A program made the translations under genes and the position numbers. Below the pieces are notes generated by a model. That model was not told the origin of the DNA. It worked only from the letters and a program-made list of their open reading frames with translations, and searched no databases. A stretch of DNA of 64,000 bases from contig CM049322.1 in the NCBI GenBank assembly GCA_026874595.1, positions 32,756,340 to 32,820,339 on the forward strand, in the 5' to 3' direction. This stretch comes from Sipunculus nudus (Eukaryota > Annelida > Sipuncula > Golfingiida > Sipunculidae). Positions 27,310 to 37,046 of the stretch are shown piece after piece (positions within the stretch are counted from its first letter, which is position 1; each line of letters opens with the position of its first letter).

Positions 27310-27790
27310 AGGGTTTACGTGTTTTTGGGTCGTGTATAAAGAAAGAAATGGTGTATGGAGAAAAATGTACTAAAGTGTCATACGTGTTTTGGACCGTGTA
27401 TAAAAAACTTGCTATACGTGTTTTAGGGCCTTGTATAGAAATAAAACATATACTCCCGTGCCATACTTTGGGGGGTGGGGGGGTCATGTATCAAGAAAAG
27501 TGTCCTTCACTGCTATACGTGTTTTGGGATCGTGTATCAAGAACATGTATTTCAGTGCCATGCGTGTTTTGGGGTCGTGCATAAAATAAATCATGTACTT
27601 CCGTGCTATACGTGTGTAGTGGTCGTGTATCGAGAAAAGTGGCCTTCACTGCTATACGTTTGTTTGTGTCTTGTATCAAGAAAAATGTACTTCAGTATCA
27701 TACGTGTTTGGGGTCGTGTATCAAGAAAAATGTATTTCAGTATCATACGTGTTTTGGGGTCGTGTATCAAGAAAAATGCACCAAGATTGA
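27310..27790. repeat. ~50-bp degenerate tandem array, about 10 units
   Basis: The core is 'tacgtgttttggggtcgtgt' followed by 'atcaagaaaaatgta' and 'ttcagtatca'. Units vary from about 33 to 55 bp. The duplication breakpoint (27,527) lies inside it. Overlapping open frames on both strands come from the repetition. Confidence 0.8.
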
Positions 27791-28382
27791 GAGACAGCGA
27801 AGTTGATAATTATGATGTATTGTAGCACACAGGGTCTTGTAAAAATGTAGTTCAACTGTCATATTAATATTCATGAGACTAGTCACAAATGCAAGTGCGG
27901 TATTTTGGCGGGCTGTTGGCTGAAGCGCCCAAAGTTCCAAATCAGTTTGTATATGAGTTTAGAATAATATGCGATAACATGCATTTTTGATATGTGGCCG
28001 ATCAAAGAAATGGTTGCCAAATGCTTGTATGGGGGATGGTGATTTATGCTTCGCTTTATTCGGGCCGCAATAGATAGTAAATTGATCCTCTAAGCACCAT
28101 ATCAAGCCTTTATTGCCTTGAAAAACTGAGAGACTCTCACGAATATATTAATAAGATCTTAGTTGAAAAGTTACCCTAAATGGCAAAGACTTGTAGGACT
28201 TTTCACAGAAGTAATACAGGCAGGTTTAAACCATCACTCTCACCTGTAATTAGGCGGATAAACCTAGAACCGCCTGTAGAAAACTTCCCTTTTTTGCATA
28301 AAATTCCGGTTTAATTTCAATCAGAAATGAGGAAATTTGATAAATCCTGTTCCAAAAAGTCTTAGAAATTTGCCACTCAGCA

Positions 28383-28388
28383 TTTATT
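28383..28388 (-). terminator. poly(A) signal overlapping the stop codon
   Basis: On the minus strand the end of the two-helix gene reads TGAATAAA: the last A of the TGA stop (28,390-28,388) is the first A of AATAAA. If this signal is used, the 3' UTR would be only some 15-35 nt. Another downstream signal could be used instead. Confidence 0.5.
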
Positions 28389-28856
28389 CAGGCATTATCC
28401 AGCATTTGGTCGAGGGATTTAAGTGCTGTGTATACTTCAGCCTCATGTTTTGCCGTTTCAGCGAGAAGTGCTGTGTATACTTCGGCATCATGTTTTGCCG
28501 TTTCAGCGCTGGTGCTCTCTTGTTGCGCTGGTTCACAAACCGAACCATTATCGTCTGCGCGATCGCCTATATCTATTTTGACTTGAATAGTGTCAACTCT
28601 TTTCCCACATTCCGGCATGTCAATATATTCGTTTTTATCGGCCTTCGTAGGTGGCTTGTCTGTCTCATTGGTTGCTAGGAGACATTGTTCGGAGCCAAGG
28701 GGGTCACCAGCACTTTTACCGCCACCTTCTGCGCATGCGTCAACATCTTTGGTCAGTTTCGATCCCCCATCATCGACACTTATTGTGATTTTCGGGATCT
28801 CAGGTTTTACTTTTGCTTCTGGAGTGTTCTTCTGGTTGCCTATGCCACATAACCAG
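28388..28856 (-). CDS. two-helix membrane protein, exon 3 (C-terminal tail, stop)
   Basis: This is the terminal exon. The acceptor tatattttccag precedes a single base C that completes the TG left by exon 2 (TGC, Cys). It then encodes 155 residues to a TGA at 28,390-28,388. It begins WLCGIGNQKN just after the second membrane helix, so a CWLC motif lies at the membrane border, a likely palmitoylation site by analogy. The rest is hydrophilic and Glu/Lys/Asp rich, presumably cytosolic. Near the end a 15-residue block, AETAKHDAEVYTALL, is followed by AETAKHEAEVYTALK, encoded by a direct 45-bp duplication (28,421-28,509). The C terminus is SLDQMLDNA. No known domain is recognised in the tail. Phase continuity over three exons and the acceptor make the exon solid; the function is unknown. 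Confidence 0.85.
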
Positions 28857-29599
28857 CTGGAAAATATAAAGTCTTAAGTCCAGCTCACTCAGTCTCCTGA
28901 ATATATTCGGGTAACATTATGTTATTTGTGTTTATAAGAAGTCCGCTGTACTACTCAACGAATAAATTCAATCTATTTTTATTTCTGTTGCATCTGGACC
29001 TACCGTTGCAACCTCTATCTGCCTTCAGTGACGAAACGTTTCATGAGCTATATGATAGGAAGCATTTTTGTCGCCTCCCTATATGTGTATACTTAGAGAT
29101 AAATATTATCGGGGAAAGGAAGTTGAATTTCAGGTCGATGGAGATTACAGTATTAACACATTTGCAACATTGGTCAAGTACCTTATAGCAGAACTGCTGC
29201 AACATACTGGCAAGAGTGAGCGCTTTTTATCTAAGTTAGTAAGGGTTTTGGTCCAAGAAGACACGGGCCATGCATATTGCTCACAGCCGCCATGACATAA
29301 ACTATACTATTTCTGTATTATTAGGGGATTAAAGCATTAAACTAAGGATTTATATATATGTGCGTATTAGTTTACTATAACTAAATTGTGTCTGACAAAA
29401 AAAAAGAGATCCTCTGACTTATTATGATTATTCTCCCTTTCATCACATTTACATATCTTTGGAGCTCAACAAGTGCATATGTGCACATGGGGTTGGTGAC
29501 TAAAATGTTCTATCATATATATATCTAACATATTAGCCATGCATCCTTGGTGGCTAGGCAACCTATAAACCCGAACACCAGTTCACTAGTGACTGGAAT

Positions 29600-29704
29600 C
29601 AGTGGCGGATCCAGAAATTCGAGAAAAGGGGGGCGCTAATATTTGGTTGGTGGCTGATGGGTATTATTAAATATTAATTAAAATTTTGTGTTGTAAATTT
29701 AAAT

Positions 29705-29778
<74 letters not shown>

Positions 29779-30151
29779 TATCAAAGTTTTTACCGGCTTC
29801 TCCTTAGGCTAACGGGATTGCCGTGCCTCACTCACAGGCGAATGAAATTTCAGGGTTCCTCGGTGGTATGACCCAGCAAAGTGTACTAAAAGAAATAATT
29901 GGATGCTACCTTATAATATTGTTCATTAATATCCTTCATTAATATGTTCATTAATATCCTAAACTTATGAATTGGAAAGAAATCAAATGTGGATAATTTA
30001 TTAATCTTATTTCTAGGGATTTTAAAAGAAATGTGAGAAATGAAAATTAATTTAGAATAAATAGGCAAAGAAACACAAATGTAGATAAAATAAGTGATGT
30101 TTCAGCTCAACCGCGCCGCGTGCCCCCCCCCCCCCCCCGGATCCGCCACTG
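29600..30151. mobile_element. TIR element of the CAGNGGCGGATCC family
   Basis: It starts CAGTGGCGGATCC and ends with the exact inverse GGATCCGCCACTG (13-bp perfect TIRs). Flanks are GGAAT and GGTAT, a possible 5-bp target duplication with one mismatch. The interior has an (AT)n tract (29,709-29,773) and a poly-C run and lacks coding capacity. It lies in intron 2 of the two-helix gene, 92 bp from exon 2. Confidence 0.75.
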
Positions 30152-30243
30152 GGTATGAATACATTTCATTGTGTTAATTGTGTGTATGTATGTGTGTGTG
30201 TGTTTGAAAGAGTGAGAGAGAGAGAAAGAGAGAGAGAGTTTAC

Positions 30244-30322
30244 CATGTAAAAATGAAGCCGACAATGGTGACGCCGATCATTACCAAAACAGGGACCCCG
30301 AACACCAGAATGTAATGTCGTC
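30244..30322 (-). CDS. two-helix membrane protein, exon 2 (second membrane helix)
   Basis: The acceptor atgtaccttgtag is followed by GA, completing a Gly codon from exon 1, then 25 codons, RHYILVFGVPVLV then MIGVTIVGFIFT, ending TG before the donor gtaaac. Apart from the short R-H-Y loop the exon is one hydrophobic segment of about 22 residues, a clear membrane helix. Length 79 nt, entered in phase 1 and left in phase 2, fitting both neighbours. The exon is too short to appear as an ordinary open frame. Confidence 0.85.
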
Positions 30323-30529
30323 CTACAAGGTACATAAACACTGTCATCAGATCTAGTATCACAATGTGATCATTTTTGGTCATCAGGTCAAAATAGTTTT
30401 TCAAGTAAAATAAAAAAAAAATGATAAAATATTCGTTTTGTTATGATGAGTTTATATTTATCTGTTTATCAACACAATTTTTTTTGTGAACATTTAATCG
30501 AAAAATTATATGAAAATTATATGAAAAAA

Positions 30530-32240
30530 TATAGGAAAGTAGGAAAAATGTAGGAATGGACATATAAGAAATGTAGGACAAATGTAGAAATGGAAATATA
30601 GGAAAAGTAGGACTAATGTAGAAATGGAAATATAGGAAAAGTAGGACTAATGTAGGAATGGACATATAAGAAATGTAGGACAAATGTAGAAATGGAAATA
30701 TAGGAAATGTAGGACAAATGTAGAAATGGAAATATAGGAAAAGTAGGACTAATGTAGAAATGGAAATTTAGGGAAAGTAGGACAAATGTAGGAATGGACA
30801 TATAAGAAATGTAGGACAAATGTAGAAATGGAAATATAGGAAATGTTGGACAAATGTAGGAATGGAACTATAGGAAATGTAGGACAAATGTAGAAATGGA
30901 AATATAGGAGAGTAGGACTAATGTAGAAATGGAAATTTAGGGAAAGTAGGACAAATGTAGGAATGCAAATATAGGAAAAGGAGGACAAATGTAGGAATGG
31001 ACATATAAGAAAAGGAGGACAAATGTAGAAATGGAACTATAGGAAATGTAAGACAAACGTGGGAATGCAAATATAGGAAAAGGAGGACAAATGTAGGAAT
31101 GGACATATAAGAAAAGGAGGACAAATGTAGGAATGGAACTATAGGAAATGTAAGACAAACGTGGGAATGCAAATATAGGAAAAGGAGGACAAATGTAGGA
31201 ATGGAACTATAGGAAATGTAAGACAAACGTGGGAATGCAAATATAGGAAAAGTAGGACTAATGTAGAAATGGAAATTTAGGGAAAGTAGGAAAAATGTAG
31301 GAATGGACATATAAGAAATGTAGGACAAATGTAGAAATGGAAATATAGGAAATGTAGGACAAATGTAGAAATGGACATATAGGAAAAGTAGGGGAAATAT
31401 AGGATTGGAATAAAAGGAAATGTAGGACAAATGTAGAAATGAAAATATAAGAAAAGTAGGACAAATGTTGGAATGGACATATAAGAAAAGGAGGACAAAT
31501 GTAGGAATGGAAATATAGGAAATGTAGGACAAATGTAGAAATGGAAATATAGGAAAAGTAGGACTAATGTAGAAATGGAAATTTAGGGAAAGTAGGACTA
31601 ATGTAGGAATGGACATATAAGAAATGTAGGACAAATGTAGAAATGGAAATATAGGAAATGTAGGACAAATGTAGAAATGGAAATATAGGAAAAGTAGGAC
31701 TTATGTAGAAATGGAAATTTAGGGAAAGTAGGACAAATGTAGGAATGGACATATAAGAAAAGTAGGACAAATGTAGGAATGGACATATAAGAAAAGGAGG
31801 ACAAATGTAGAAATGGAACTATAGGAAATGTAAGACAAACGTGGGAATGCAAATATAGGAAAAGGAGGACAAATGTAGGAATGGACATATAAGAAAAGGA
31901 GGACAAATGTAGGAATGGAACTATAGGAAATGTAAGACAAACGTGGGAATGCAAATATAGAAAAAGGAGGACAAATGTAGGAATGGACATATAAGAAAAG
32001 GAGGACAAATGTAGAAATGGAACTATAGAAAATGTAAGACAAACGTGGGAATGCAAATATAGGAAAAGGAGGACAAATGTAGGAATGGACATATAAGAAA
32101 AGGAGGACAAATGTAGGAATGGAACTATAGGAAATGTAAGACAAACGTGGGAATGCAAATATAGGAAAAGTAGGACAAATGTAGAAATGTTCCTGAAAAA
32201 TACTAAAATTAAGAAAAATATAGGAATGGAATTTTAGGAA
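30530..32240. repeat. 34-bp minisatellite, ~50 copies, with 102-bp higher-order repeats
   Basis: The unit is 'gaaatggaaatataggaaaa' plus 'gtaggactaatgta' with variants. In two places three variant units form a 102-bp superunit: the variant starting 'aactatagg' or 'aactatag' occurs at 31,817, 31,919, 32,021 and 32,123, and at 31,035 and 31,137. The plus strand is A/G rich. It lies in intron 1 of the two-helix gene, so the primary transcript carries the U/C-rich strand. The long minus-strand open frames (up to 238 codons) in all three frames arise because the unit lacks stops; they are not taken as genes. Confidence 0.95.
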
Positions 32241-32521
32241 AATTTAACATTCAATAATAAAATTTTAATCAAATGTTAAACATAAAAAAAACATGGAAGA
32301 GGAAAAAAGTTTTGAGATATTGTTCTAATATTACATGTAAGCCCACTAAAAAGTTGTTTTCCATAACTAGATGTCAAAATCGGGTACCATTTAAAATTTT
32401 AAAATTTTCACAATCGTTAAATTTTCATATTTAAATTAATGTGAATTTTCTATATACATATACCATCAGAAAGAACACTATACCAGGTTTAAAACGACAT
32501 ATACATCATGGATCATTAATC

Positions 32522-32996
32522 TTAAAGGGGCCCAATCACCTTTATAACCTTTATAAACTTTTTTTAAAGTAATCCCTTGGAGCTTTCATGAAAATAGGCC
32601 AGAAAACGAGGATATCACCGCACTCAGGCTGCTTGTTTTTTGTTATATCAACGTGTTTATAAAATGCGGGGGCCCGGCAAAATAAAACAAATTCAACAAA
32701 GGCATCTGGCAACAAGTCAGATAAGTAAGAGCTTTGTAAATGGCTTTTTGCAGCAAGCGACCTTTCCACCTCCGCATATATGCAACCTGCCACCTTAGGT
32801 TACATGTTTTTCCCATTTGTCAACAATGTTGTGTTTACAAACATTTTGTTGATAAACAAGTTCATACCTCCTTCACGAATGCCTTAAAAGAATTTTTTCC
32901 CAACCAAAATTACCCTTAGATAATTAATATATACACAGAAGAAGGAAGAAATCACATAAATTCCTTTTCAAAAGGTAGGTGAATAGGCACCTTTAA
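32522..32996. mobile_element. TTAA-flanked MITE, copy 1
   Basis: It is bounded by TTAA at both ends with inverted termini TTAAAGGGGCCCAATCACC and, read inverted from the other end, TTAAAGGTGCCTATTCACC. TTAA targets are typical of piggyBac and Kolobok elements; the superfamily here is inferred. A diverged relative is at 54,904-55,270. The 80-codon minus-strand frame inside it is not conserved between copies. Confidence 0.65.
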
Positions 32997-34153
32997 TTGA
33001 TATTTTGGTTGATTTTCTTTTAAGGGGGACTTGATATTTTTTAACTTTAAATGGATATTTCTCTGCCTTATATGGTTCAAAACATTCCATTTCACTATAT
33101 GTAATTTTCAACACGTTCTAAATTACGTTTTTTTTTTTTTGCTGCCTACCGTTCATGTGAGGCTTGAAAATTCGAAAAAAAAAAATGTATATTTAAATTT
33201 CAATATCGCATGAAGTCATAATGTTTAGAAATAAGACCCCGATTAAACAACATATGGGGGTATGATTCAAGAGAATATGCTGTAACTGTTACAGGTTTGC
33301 CAGAATAAGTTTTTTGGTCATATATCTTAAATTCATTAAAATGTTTACAAATTTAGCTGGTAATATAAATCATAAAATTATCTATATATCAAACTGGAGA
33401 GCACGCTCTCAGCTTCTTCAATATTTACATGTCAAGGGGTTTAGGACTGTAAAAGTTTGTAGTAGAAAAACTGCAACAATATTTACATATGTCCTTGAGT
33501 GAGTTCTGAGAGGTTTGGGGTCTGTAACAGTTATCGATATGTGCCCCCCCCCCCCTCCCTACCTAAGCCGGCTGAACAGAAGACAGAACAGACGGACAGA
33601 TGATTTATTAATCTTATACCTTCTATTTCGGAGAGAAAACTAAAATTTATCAAAAGAACAAAACATCACACGACATATGGTACTGGCATATTAAATGTGC
33701 TAAAACTGATTTCCTTCTTCAATAACTCTAAAGAAGCATCACTATTTTATAAACAAGACGTATGGACGATTTCAAAGCAACAAGGTGTAGAAGTAATTAG
33801 TTCCTAACGCTTAGATCGTGTTTACGCTGAGAAATACATATTCAACGTTTTTAAAAGTACATACATACAAATTTATCTGACCATAAGGTTTCAAGACCAT
33901 GAAGATTAATTTGTGCCAGACTTTAAAAAACTTAATTCCTTTGTCCATAATTCTACAAGAACTTAGCGGATATCTTTGAAGGAAAGTGCGCAATGAATTA
34001 GAAAGGTGTCATAGTCATGCATGTTCGTCGATTAATTCAGTTGGCTGTCCTAAAAGTAAATATAGAAGGCAGACCCGACGGACCGACGGACAGAAGAAGG
34101 ACCATGCAAGGAAAAAGAGCCATTGGTGTTACATAGGAGGAAAACATATTTAC

Positions 34154-34229
34154 CTCCAATCAATCCAGTAATTGCGAATATCCCGGACGCAAGTATTGTA
34201 GATATGATCACTTCAGAGGAGCAGCGCAT
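34154..34229 (-). CDS. two-helix membrane protein, exon 1 (start, first membrane helix)
   Basis: The start ATG at 34,229-34,227 is preceded in frame by a TGA seven codons upstream, so it is the first possible Met of this exon. It encodes MRCSSE, then the hydrophobic helix VIISTILASGIFAITGLIG, and ends with one base of a Gly codon at donor gtaaat. Joined to exons 2 and 3 it gives 207 residues: a 6-residue N terminus, helix 1 (about residues 7-25), a three-residue turn RHY, helix 2 (about 30-52) and a long soluble tail. Both termini are predicted on the same, probably cytosolic, side. The helix-turn-helix layout with a Gly-Pro-containing second helix recalls vertebrate two-helix TMEM proteins (TMEM174-like layout) only in general form. 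Function and partners are unknown. A further upstream non-coding exon cannot be excluded. Confidence 0.8.
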
Positions 34230-35490
34230 GTTGTCACTCCGAAAATAGGCTCAGTTTTAGTTAAAACGGCTAATTAATTTAATAAAACACTCGGTTGCTG
34301 AGTATACAACGTTGTGTACTGCCAATCCTGTGATCGTCTGTTTATTATATATGCGCACAATATGTGTCCTTAATATTATTTCCTGCATATTCAGTTTGTG
34401 AATGTTTATTTAAAGATGCTTTTGTTAACGTGTGCATGCGTGGAACATTTCCCAAAGTCTTATCTGTGTGACCAATGAAAACAGGAATTTTATCCTCCAC
34501 TATATTAGAATATTGATAACATCTTAATCCAGGGAGGGCGGTCTGCCTCAGATATAACCGCATGTTGACGAACCGTGGATATATATAGTGTGTGTGTGAC
34601 ATATAAGAGACATATAGACGATTCATATACATGCAGAATGTCCCCACACTCCAACAGAGGAATTGTTTGTTAAGTCTTAACGCGACTGGAGATGACAGGC
34701 TGTACCGTGACCACAGTCCATTTGCCCGGGGGGAACCAGTTGCTTACATGTGCGTCTAAGCCAGGACGAGTGGGACAAAACAGGGGGTGGGGCGCTTAAG
34801 TTTAATTTATGCATTAACAGTTAGGGCAATTAGGGTGTGTATATATACATATCCATGACATGTCATTTTTAGAACATTAAGAAGACCTTGAGAAATGATG
34901 TATATAAGAAACCGGTCTTGATTATATAGACATATGTGATTTATATATACTTGGAGCATGTGTTTTCAGGAATAAGAAATAATTCCTTCAAATTGTAGGC
35001 CACTTTGCAGATATGTACTACGCTTAAAGGTAAATAAACATTTCAATAATATGTGTATTATCTTATACATGGGCTTACTCTCACCAGTTAACCTGTTGTT
35101 ATGGTTCTGTGTGTGAGTAAACACAGTCCACGTGTGCATGTTTACCATAAACAAGACTGCGTGACCAAAGGTCCGATTTTGCGCATGCGCGACAAGTTTT
35201 AAACAATTAGAAGAAACAGGAAAGAGGAAACACAGAAGAAACACCGGTTGGAAGCTTGAAAAAGCTTGATTTGTGAAGTTGCGCAGTACGGCTACGAGGT
35301 GGCGTGGGAGCTATACTTTTTTTTATCCCTGATCGCGCCTGGTTCAAGCTTTTATTCTGCCACTCGTTTACAGGAGCAACAGTTTTGGACGAAATATTGA
35401 TAGATATGATAACGTTCTTGGTGGAAAACGCCATATATCATGTATATTTAATATTGCTGGTATGTGAATAGGTCTCTTTAAAATTATATA

Positions 35491-35664
35491 TAGTGAAACC
35501 TCCGAATTACGGACACTGACGAGACCGGACATTTTGCCCGCAATAGAGAGGTGCCCTTAGTAGGGAGATCATAGATTTTGGGACCTACTTTCAAGAGACT
35601 GTCCGTAAGTGACCGTAAATAGGTGTTCTTAGTCAAGGGGTGCCCGTAAGGAGAGGTTCCACTG
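35491..35664. mobile_element. pogo-like MITE
   Basis: Ends TAGTGAAACCTCCGAATTACGG and, inverted, CAGTGGAACCTCTCCTTACGG are matching TIRs. The interior has repeated 'gtccgtaa', 'gcccgtaa' and 'gtgaccgtaa' words. CAGTGGAACC-type ends with TA targets are known for pogo/Tigger elements; the assignment is by end similarity only. Confidence 0.5.
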
Positions 35665-35857
35665 GAATTGAATGAATACTAAAATGAAAAAGAAAACTTT
35701 TGGATTGAGTTTAAATGGTGTTTGACAGAGATGCTACATGGATCATGCCTTTTTAAATGTTTGAAGAGGGCACGAACTGTGTAAACCTAAACGGCAGAGA
35801 AATTGACGGTGTACAACATATATTATAGCAATAGCTGAAAAGTTCATATGTGTATAC

Positions 35858-36048
35858 CAGGGGCGGATCCAGGATTTAGGAAAAGGAGGGGTTCAACCAA
35901 GGAGGACAAATGACAAAACCTAAAACAAACGTCCCCAGGTCCAGAAAAAAAGGGGGGGGGGGGTACAGACCGCAAATATTGGACTGACCCGTTAACAAAA
36001 AGGAGACTGAAGGGGGGGGGGGGGGCTGGACCCCTGGCTCCGATTCTG
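35858..36048. mobile_element. TIR element of the CAGNGGCGGATCC family, third copy
   Basis: It starts CAGGGGCGGATCC and continues 'aggatttaggaaaagg' as in the copy at 6,212. It ends GGCTCCGATTCTG, a worn inverse of the start. Flanks are TATAC and TACAC, again five bases with one mismatch. The interior is poly-G and has no gene. Confidence 0.6.
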
Positions 36049-36146
36049 TACACAAGATTGGTTTGTTTGTGTGCGTAAAAGTATATGTCCTGAGCCAATC
36101 CATGTACACATAAAAGCATAAGGCTATTGGATACATATATTAAGCT

Positions 36147-36188
<42 letters not shown>

Positions 36189-36958
36189 GTCGCCTATTCT
36201 GGGACAGTGAGGATTTATGCTTATAAACCATTTCAGATAAACACCAAAAGCAAATGTAAAATTTTTTAAATTAAATTTTGCATTATTTAGAAATATTTTT
36301 CTGTCATGTCTACTTTTAAATGAAACTGACATTATGATTTGAGGATATTTTGAAAGATTCTTTGACCAAATTCGATTCAAACTTTGCTGTAAAAAGGAAT
36401 ACTGATGTCTGATTAGAAAGTGATGCACGAAAGGATGACGGACAAAACATCAGCCGATTTCTCCAAAGAGAGAAGAAACTAGCTATTGTGACTTCAGTAA
36501 AGTTCTTAAGTTCAAAATAAAGGATCACATTATTTTGTAAATTGATAACCGTGTCGTGTTTCAATTCAGTGCCTGTTTTGATATTAGAGTCACTTTATTC
36601 ACGTTTTTAAGGTCTAATGTCCATTGTCTGCGCTACAGCAATAATTAATTAATTGTATCTTCTATTTCAAAAGTAGATTAGAGAATATGGGGTAAAGTTG
36701 AGTGTATCTGGTGAAAGTTCATCATTTTGACTTTGGTGCTCCGACTGAACTCAGCACCGATGTATAATGGTGCATACGCACCATTGAGTAATAAGTACCA
36801 CCCAATACATTATGTTGGAAGTTCTTTAAGACTACACTATAGAGAAAGCTTTTCATGGACAAGGAAGTATATTGATGACATTTTATTTACTCTATACAAG
36901 ACTATTCTTTCTTTACTTTTGCTCATATGTTAAGATGTGAAAAAACACGCATCTTGAA

Positions 36959-36960
<2 letters not shown>

Positions 36961-37044
<84 letters not shown>
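36961..37044. repeat. (AT)n microsatellite
   Basis: About 42 AT repeats. A shorter tract is at 36,150-36,183. Confidence 0.95.

Positions 37045-37046
<2 letters not shown>

Larger units (their letters stand above)
18334..27527. repeat. 9.2-kb tandem duplication, unit B
   Basis: This is the second, directly adjacent copy of 9,154-18,333 (9,194 bp). It holds the same order of internal features: poly-C tract, TIR element (21,695-22,179), nested duplications and the AT/AG microsatellite (24,138-24,201). Past 27,527 the sequence continues in the tandem array rather than restarting the unit. Confidence 0.93.

Noticed and set aside
27310-27790. CRISPR-like spacing of similar units
   Set aside because: Units are diverged, variable in length and contiguous without distinct spacers, in a eukaryotic setting. 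It is a tandem array.
29053-29295. Plus-strand frame containing RGKEVEFQVDGDYS and KYLIAELLQHTGKS, with another frame upstream
   Set aside because: It looks protein-like but has no good ATG, no splice support and lies antisense in intron 2 of the two-helix gene. It may be a decayed fragment; a protein search would decide.
30918-32158. Long minus-strand open frames (238, 186 and 141 codons) of repeating Phe/Ser/Leu/Pro/Ile sequence
   Set aside because: They lie wholly in the 34-bp minisatellite, occur in all three frames because the unit has no stops, and sit in an intron of a better supported gene.
32551-32793. 80-codon minus-strand frame
   Set aside because: It lies inside the TTAA-flanked MITE and is not kept in the copy at 54,904.
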